Source: CAWKGC01 sp963849005 (GTDB taxonomy: Bacteria > Pseudomonadota > Gammaproteobacteria > Burkholderiales > Usitatibacteraceae). Taken from it: a stretch of DNA of 64,000 nucleotides. The notes beneath the pieces were generated by a model. The model worked only from the letters and a program-made list of their open reading frames with translations, was not told the origin of the DNA and ran no database searches. A program made the position numbers and the translations under genes. Below, piece after piece: positions 60,139-64,000 of this stretch (positions are counted from its first letter, which is position 1; every line of letters begins with the position of its first letter). The stretch is from the NCBI GenBank assembly GCA_963849005.1, contig CAWKGC010000024.1:62001-126000 (forward strand). The letters are read 5' to 3'.

Positions 60139-60627
60139 ATGAAACTTCGACTCCTTGCTCTCGCCCTCGCGTTCACTGCATTCAATGCGGGCGCCGCTGC
60201 CTGCGACGCGGCCGCGCACCGGTCGTTCGACTTCTGGCTCGGCGAGTGGGAGGTGCGCACGCCGGCGGGAAAATTGGCCGGGACCAATCGCATCGAACGC
60301 GAGTACGACGGCTGCGTCCTGCACGAACGCTACGACACGGGCGGCGGCTACCGGGGCGAGAGCCTGAACATCTACGATGCGTCCCGCAAGGTCTGGCACC
60401 AGACCTGGGTGGATACCACCGGCACCTTGCTGCTGCTCGAAGGCGGCTTGAAGGACGGCAAGATGGTGCTGGAAGGCAAGACCATCGAGGCCGACGGCCA
60501 GCCGACCACGCACCGGATAACATGGACGCCGAACGCCGATGGGACGGTTCGCCAACTCTGGGAATCGACCGACGCCAAGGGCAAAGCGTCCGTCGCGTTC
60601 GACGGCATCTACAAGCGCAAGCAGTAA
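60139..60627 (+). CDS. Secreted DUF1579-like protein
   Basis: A 162-residue protein with signal peptide MKLRLLALALAFTAFNAGAAA, then HRSFDFWLGEWEVRTPAGKLAGTNRIEREYDGCVLHERYDTGGGYRGESLNIYDASRKVWHQTWVD. The FDFWLGEWEV block is common to DUF1579-type beta-barrel proteins. Function unknown, periplasmic. Confidence 0.82.
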   Translation: MKLRLLALALAFTAFNAGAAACDAAAHRSFDFWLGEWEVRTPAGKLAGTNRIEREYDGCVLHERYDTGGGYRGESLNIYDASRKVWHQTWVDTTGTLLLLEGGLKDGKMVLEGKTIEADGQPTTHRITWTPNADGTVRQLWESTDAKGKASVAFDGIYKRKQ

Positions 60628-60663
60628 CGCCGCCAATCATCGATCGCCCGAAGGAGGCCTGCC

Positions 60664-61290
60664 GTGCTGGAAGTGTCGTGGTTGCTGTTCATCTTTGCAT
60701 CGCTCGTCCTCATCCTCACGCCGGGACAGGACATGATCCTCGTGATGTCGCGCTCCATCGCCCAGGGTGCCGCCGCCGGAGTGGCAACCGCCGCCGGCGT
60801 CAGCCTCGGCCTGGTCGGCCACACGCTGCTCGCCACGCTGGGGCTCGGCGCCATCCTGCGCACCTCAGAGTGGTTGTTCATCGCGCTGAAGCTGGTCGGC
60901 GCTGCTTACCTCGTCTACCTCGGCGTCGGCTTGTTGCGCACCAAGGGCGCAGAACTGGTTGTGCAGGCCTCGTCCCGGCGCTCGCTTTTCCGGCTGTTCC
61001 TCGACGGCGCGCTTTCCAATGTCTCGAACCCGAAGATCGCCATCTTCTACTTCGCGTTCCTGCCGCAGTTCGTCCTGCCGGGCGCCGCGTATCCGACGCT
61101 CGCCGTGTTCGTGCTCGGCCTTTTGTTTGCCGGCCTGACGTTCGTGGTGAAGGGCCCGGTCGGCTATTTCGCGGGCAGGCTGTCGGGCTGGCTGCGTGAA
61201 CGCCCGAATGCGCTGACCTGGATTTATCGATCGAGCGGCGCCATCCTCGTCGGGCTCGGCGTGAGGCTGGCATTCGAACGCCGGTCGTGA
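60664..61290 (+). CDS. LysE-family amino acid exporter
   Basis: A 208-residue inner-membrane protein with about six helices. The LysE/RhtB signature LILTPGQDMILVMSRSIAQGAAAGVATAAGVSLGLVGHTL is near the N-terminus, then LKLVGAAYLVYLGVGLLR and NPKIAIFYFAFLPQFV. It probably exports amino acids or small metabolites. The start is GTG 60664, after GAAGGAGG. Confidence 0.94.
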   Translation: MLEVSWLLFIFASLVLILTPGQDMILVMSRSIAQGAAAGVATAAGVSLGLVGHTLLATLGLGAILRTSEWLFIALKLVGAAYLVYLGVGLLRTKGAELVVQASSRRSLFRLFLDGALSNVSNPKIAIFYFAFLPQFVLPGAAYPTLAVFVLGLLFAGLTFVVKGPVGYFAGRLSGWLRERPNALTWIYRSSGAILVGLGVRLAFERRS

Positions 61291-61303
61291 GAAAGGCAGG
61301 CCC

Positions 61304-61873
61304 ATGACCAACCCCGCCCTCGCGAAATTCATCTCGCAGGCCGCCGAGCGCAGCCGCAAGGCGCCCGAGCCGGCCGACTGCGTGCTCGCCCTTGCGCCGC
61401 TGATGCTCGAGCTGATCGACAAGGCCGGCACCTTCCTCGAGCCGCAGCATTTCCGCAGCGACCCGGCCCACTACGCGCGCAACCTCGTCCACGACGCGCC
61501 GGACGATGGCCTTTCGCTCTATGCGCTGGTCTGGCTGCCGGGGCAGTGGACGCCGGTGCACGACCACGGCAGCTGGGGCGTGGTCGGCGTGGTGGAGGGC
61601 GTGCTGGAAGAGCGCAGCTACGTACGCCTTTCGCCGGACCGCGGCGCCGACGCAGGCATCGAGCTGGTGCGAGGCGGCGTGATCCTGCTGGGCAAGGGCG
61701 CGGTCACGAGTTTCGTGCCCAATCCCGACCACATCCACATCACCGGCGTGCCGGCGGAGCGGCCGCGCGCCGTCAGCCTGCATCTCTATGGGCGCACCAT
61801 GGACAGCTTCAACATTTATGACGTCGCCGCGGGCACGCGCCGGCGGATCGAAGTGGAGCACAACGAGAGCTGA
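61304..61873 (+). CDS. Cysteine dioxygenase-type thiol dioxygenase (cupin)
   Basis: A 189-residue cupin. The iron site motif LPGQWTPVHDHGSWGVVGVVEGVLEE (HxH with downstream Glu) and NPDHIHITGVP with the third His are typical of bacterial cysteine or 3-mercaptopropionate dioxygenases. LHLYGRTMDSFNIYD lies near the C-terminus. The persulfide dioxygenase-rhodanese gene 540 bases downstream supports a role in thiol sulfur oxidation (inference). Confidence 0.88.
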   Translation: MTNPALAKFISQAAERSRKAPEPADCVLALAPLMLELIDKAGTFLEPQHFRSDPAHYARNLVHDAPDDGLSLYALVWLPGQWTPVHDHGSWGVVGVVEGVLEERSYVRLSPDRGADAGIELVRGGVILLGKGAVTSFVPNPDHIHITGVPAERPRAVSLHLYGRTMDSFNIYDVAAGTRRRIEVEHNES

Positions 61874-61988
61874 TCCTGCCGGGATCGCCATGACTTCGCT
61901 CACGTCGCGAAAGTCCTGGCGGTGTAGCCAAGCGCCGTTTGCCGGTGCAACATGGCGACTCGAATTTCCCCGACCCGAAAGGCTTCCG

Positions 61989-62378
61989 ATGACCGCCCAG
62001 GGTTTCGTCATTTCCCACGCCCGCGATTCCGCGTTCGAGCGCGGCCTGCGCTCGTTCTTCGATTACCGCGACCTCGGCATCAAGCGCGCGACCGAAGGCC
62101 GGGTCGACGCGCACCTGATCCGCGCCGTGCCGGGTTCGCCGTTCCTCAGCGTTCCCCACCTGCACGGGACCAGCTTCCAGTTCGTCTACATCCTCAAGGG
62201 CTGGATCGATTTCGAGTACGAGGGGCAGGGCATCGTGCGCCTCGAAGCGGGGTCTTCGGTGTACCAGCCGCCTTCCATCCGCCACCGCGAAATGGGGCAC
62301 AGCGACGACCTCGAGATGCTGGAAGTCGTGATGCCGGCGGACTTCGCGACCGAAGAGGTGGCATCGGTCAACGGTTGA
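61989..62378 (+). CDS. Small cupin-domain protein
   Basis: A 129-residue single cupin: RAVPGSPFLSVPHLHGTSFQFVYILKGWIDFEYEGQGIVRLEAGSSVYQPPSIRHREMGHSDDLEMLEVVMPADF. The HLHG...E and RH positions form a metal site. It lies between the thiol dioxygenase and the persulfide dioxygenase fusion and may serve the same pathway. The substrate is unknown. Confidence 0.88.
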   Translation: MTAQGFVISHARDSAFERGLRSFFDYRDLGIKRATEGRVDAHLIRAVPGSPFLSVPHLHGTSFQFVYILKGWIDFEYEGQGIVRLEAGSSVYQPPSIRHREMGHSDDLEMLEVVMPADFATEEVASVNG

Positions 62379-62409
62379 GAACGCGGGCCGGTGCAGAAGG
62401 AGAGGCGTG

Positions 62410-63450
62410 ATGATTTTCGAACAGGTCGCAACCGGTGGCTGCCAGTCCTACCTCGTGGGCTGCGGCGACACGCGCTCGGCCGCGCTGATCGACCCGGAGC
62501 TGACGCAGATCGACCACTACATGGCGCTCGCCGCCCGCGACGGCCTGCGCATCCGTTACCTGATCGATACCCACACGCACGCCGACCATTTCTCCGCGAC
62601 GCGCAAGCTCGCGCAGCAGCTCGGCATCCCCGTCGTGATGCATCCTGCGAGCCCGGCGCCTTACGCGGACATGCGCATCGGCGACGGCGAGATGGTCGCG
62701 GTCGGGCGGCTGCGCCTGCAGGCGCTGCACACGCCGGGCCACACGCGCGACTCGATGTGCCTGCACGTCGAGGACCGCCTGTTCACGGGCGACACGCTGC
62801 TCATCGGCGGCACGGGGCGCACCGACCTGCCCAGCGGCGACCCGGAAGCGCTCTACGACAGCCTGTTCAATCGCATCCTGAAGCTGGACCCCGGGCTCAA
62901 GGTCTTCCCGGCGCACGACTACAAGGGCCGGCAGAGCTCGACGATCGGCGAGGAGCTCGCCACGAACCCGCGCCTGCAGGTGCGCGACCGTGCCGCGTTC
63001 GTCGAGATGATGCGCAACCTGAACCTCTCCATGCCCACGCACCTCACCGAGGCGCTGAGGACCAACATGACCGGCGGCAAGTCCGTCGCGCAGCTGCTCG
63101 GCGAGGCCGCCGCGAGCGTGCCGTTCATGTCGCTTTCCGAACTCAAGGCACGCGTCGATGCCGCGGACGACCGGCTGGTCGTGCTCGACGTGCGCGAGCG
63201 CGACGCCTACGAAGGCGGCCACATACCCGGTGCGCGCCTGCTGCCGCGCGGCCAGCTCGAGTTGCGCGTGAACCAGGAACTCCCGGACCCGACGCGGCGC
63301 ATCCTCACCTGCTGCGAACTCGGCCAGGTCTCGACGCTCGCGGCGCGCACATTGCGCGAGATGGGCTTCCTGAACACGGTGGCCCTGGACGGCGGCATGA
63401 AGGCCTGGCGCGAGGCGGGCTATCCGGTCAAGCAGGGCAAGGAGGCTTGA
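62410..63450 (+). CDS. Persulfide dioxygenase-rhodanese fusion protein
   Basis: A 346-residue fusion. Residues 1-235 form an ETHE1-like metallo-beta-lactamase domain: THTHADHFSA (HxHxDH), LHTPGHTRDSMC, FTGDTLLIGGTGRTDLPSGD, VFPAHDYKG. Residues 250-340 form a rhodanese domain: VVLDVREADAY-type VLDVRERDAYEGGHIPGA and an active-site loop that starts with Cys (TCCELGQVS). Together they oxidise glutathione persulfide and transfer the sulfane sulfur. ATG 62410 follows GAAGGAGAGGCGTG. Confidence 0.93.
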   Translation: MIFEQVATGGCQSYLVGCGDTRSAALIDPELTQIDHYMALAARDGLRIRYLIDTHTHADHFSATRKLAQQLGIPVVMHPASPAPYADMRIGDGEMVAVGRLRLQALHTPGHTRDSMCLHVEDRLFTGDTLLIGGTGRTDLPSGDPEALYDSLFNRILKLDPGLKVFPAHDYKGRQSSTIGEELATNPRLQVRDRAAFVEMMRNLNLSMPTHLTEALRTNMTGGKSVAQLLGEAAASVPFMSLSELKARVDAADDRLVVLDVRERDAYEGGHIPGARLLPRGQLELRVNQELPDPTRRILTCCELGQVSTLAARTLREMGFLNTVALDGGMKAWREAGYPVKQGKEA

Positions 63451-63493
63451 GCATGATCCTCCCCCTAACACTCCCGTTCCCGAAAGGCGCTCC

Positions 63494-63883
63494 ATGACGA
63501 TCGACACGCTCGCCACCTGGCACCAGCTCGTGAAGGACCGCAACGTGGGCGGCCTCGGCTCGCTGCTCGCCGACGATGTCGTGTTCCATTCCCCGGTCGT
63601 GCATACCCCGCAGGCCGGCAAGGCGGTCACGATGCAATATCTCACCGCGGCATTTCACGTCTTCTTCAACGAGTCCTTCCACTACGTGCGCGAGGTCGCC
63701 GGCAGCCGCGACGCGGTGCTCGAGTTCAAGGTGGAGATCGACGGCATCAGCGTCAACGGCGTGGACATGATCGCCTGGGACGACGAAGGCAGGATCGTGG
63801 AGTTCAAGGTGATGATCCGCCCGCTGAAGGCGATCAACCTGATCCACCAGAAGATGGCGGCGATGCTCCAGGCCGGCCGGTAA
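63494..63883 (+). CDS. NTF2-like (SnoaL/ketosteroid-isomerase-fold) protein
   Basis: A 129-residue protein: TIDTLATWHQLVKDRNVGGLGSLLADDVVFHSPVVHTPQAGKAVTMQYLTAAFHVF and VLEFKVEIDGISVNGVDMIAWDDEGRIVEFKVMIRPLKAINLIHQKMAAML, a clear SnoaL-like domain. It follows the fusion gene by 43 bases and may be co-transcribed. No catalytic residues can be assigned. Confidence 0.88.
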   Translation: MTIDTLATWHQLVKDRNVGGLGSLLADDVVFHSPVVHTPQAGKAVTMQYLTAAFHVFFNESFHYVREVAGSRDAVLEFKVEIDGISVNGVDMIAWDDEGRIVEFKVMIRPLKAINLIHQKMAAMLQAGR

Positions 63884-63949
63884 GGCCGGGTCGGGCAGCG
63901 GCCCCGCCGCGCATTAGCTGGGGCGGATGGGCCGCAAGCCCCGGAGTGG

Positions 63950-64000
63950 CTACTTGAGGAGCGCGTCGGCGCCGGCTTTCGCGATCACGCCGTCCTGGTC
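63950..64000 (-). CDS. C-terminal end of a gene cut by the window edge
   Basis: Only 16 codons are visible (DQDGVIAKAGADALLK, then a stop at 63952-63950). The frame fits the codon bias of the region. The family cannot be told from this length. Confidence 0.4.
   Translation of the reverse strand, partial: DQDGVIAKAGADALLK

Overview
The window is GC-rich chromosomal DNA, most likely from a betaproteobacterium of the Burkholderiales type. The reasons are four orphan Bug-type solute-binding proteins (plus a fragment of a fifth), divergent LysR/Bug pairs, GalB/RraA-type catabolic genes, GGGGTCAG palindromic repeats and an IntI fragment. The taxonomic call is an inference from gene content.

1-26.45 kb is ordinary chromosome. 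It holds a partial ilvD with a Bug gene, a metal-dependent hydrolase with lgt, a six-bladed-propeller-like secreted protein, a ketopantoate-reductase-like gene, tRNA-Ala(CGC), a Fic protein, a small lower-GC pair (kinase-like protein and methyltransferase), a TetR regulator and a four-PAS GGDEF-EAL protein. Next come two oxidoreductases in tandem, a copper chaperone, a cystathionine-lyase-like enzyme and a fructosamine-kinase-like protein. Last is a catabolic cluster (GalB-like hydratase, Bug, two RraA-like aldolases, Bug, LysR, periplasmic binding protein, keto-pentenoate-hydratase-like enzyme, FabH-like synthase) that looks like the lower part of an aromatic or tricarboxylate pathway.

26.5-40.2 kb is the main feature: a sedentary integron. 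A divergent integron integrase gene survives only as its N-terminal part. It is followed by an attI-like junction and about 19 gene cassettes, all on the + strand, each ended by a recognisable attC site. Cassette limits are unusually well supported: in most cassettes the leading core (GTTRRRY type) is the exact reverse complement of the cassette's own terminal core. Cargo includes five toxin-antitoxin modules (BrnTA, ParDE-like, RelE-like, HicAB, HigBA), two related lipocalin-like proteins, three dihydrofolate-reductase-family proteins, hydrolases, an acetyltransferase, a PDZ protein and a PEBP lipoprotein. From about 36.6 kb rightwards the core sites change from AAC/GTT to GAC/GTC, often on both sides, so that pairing is kept.

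40.2-48 kb continues with decayed attC sites around small genes, interrupted by a methyltransferase and a LysR/Bug pair. 48-61 kb carries many small cassette-like genes (GNAT, VOC, GFA, SRPBCC, DUF1330, ABM, NTF2-like) with only attC-like scraps between them, mixed with ordinary metabolic genes. 61.3-63.9 kb looks like a sulfur module: a thiol-dioxygenase-like cupin, a second cupin, a persulfide dioxygenase-rhodanese fusion and an NTF2-like protein.

At least 16 single-base indels break otherwise conserved genes. They occur in housekeeping and accessory genes alike, so they are best read as uncorrected sequence errors; such genes are described as one frameshifted CDS.
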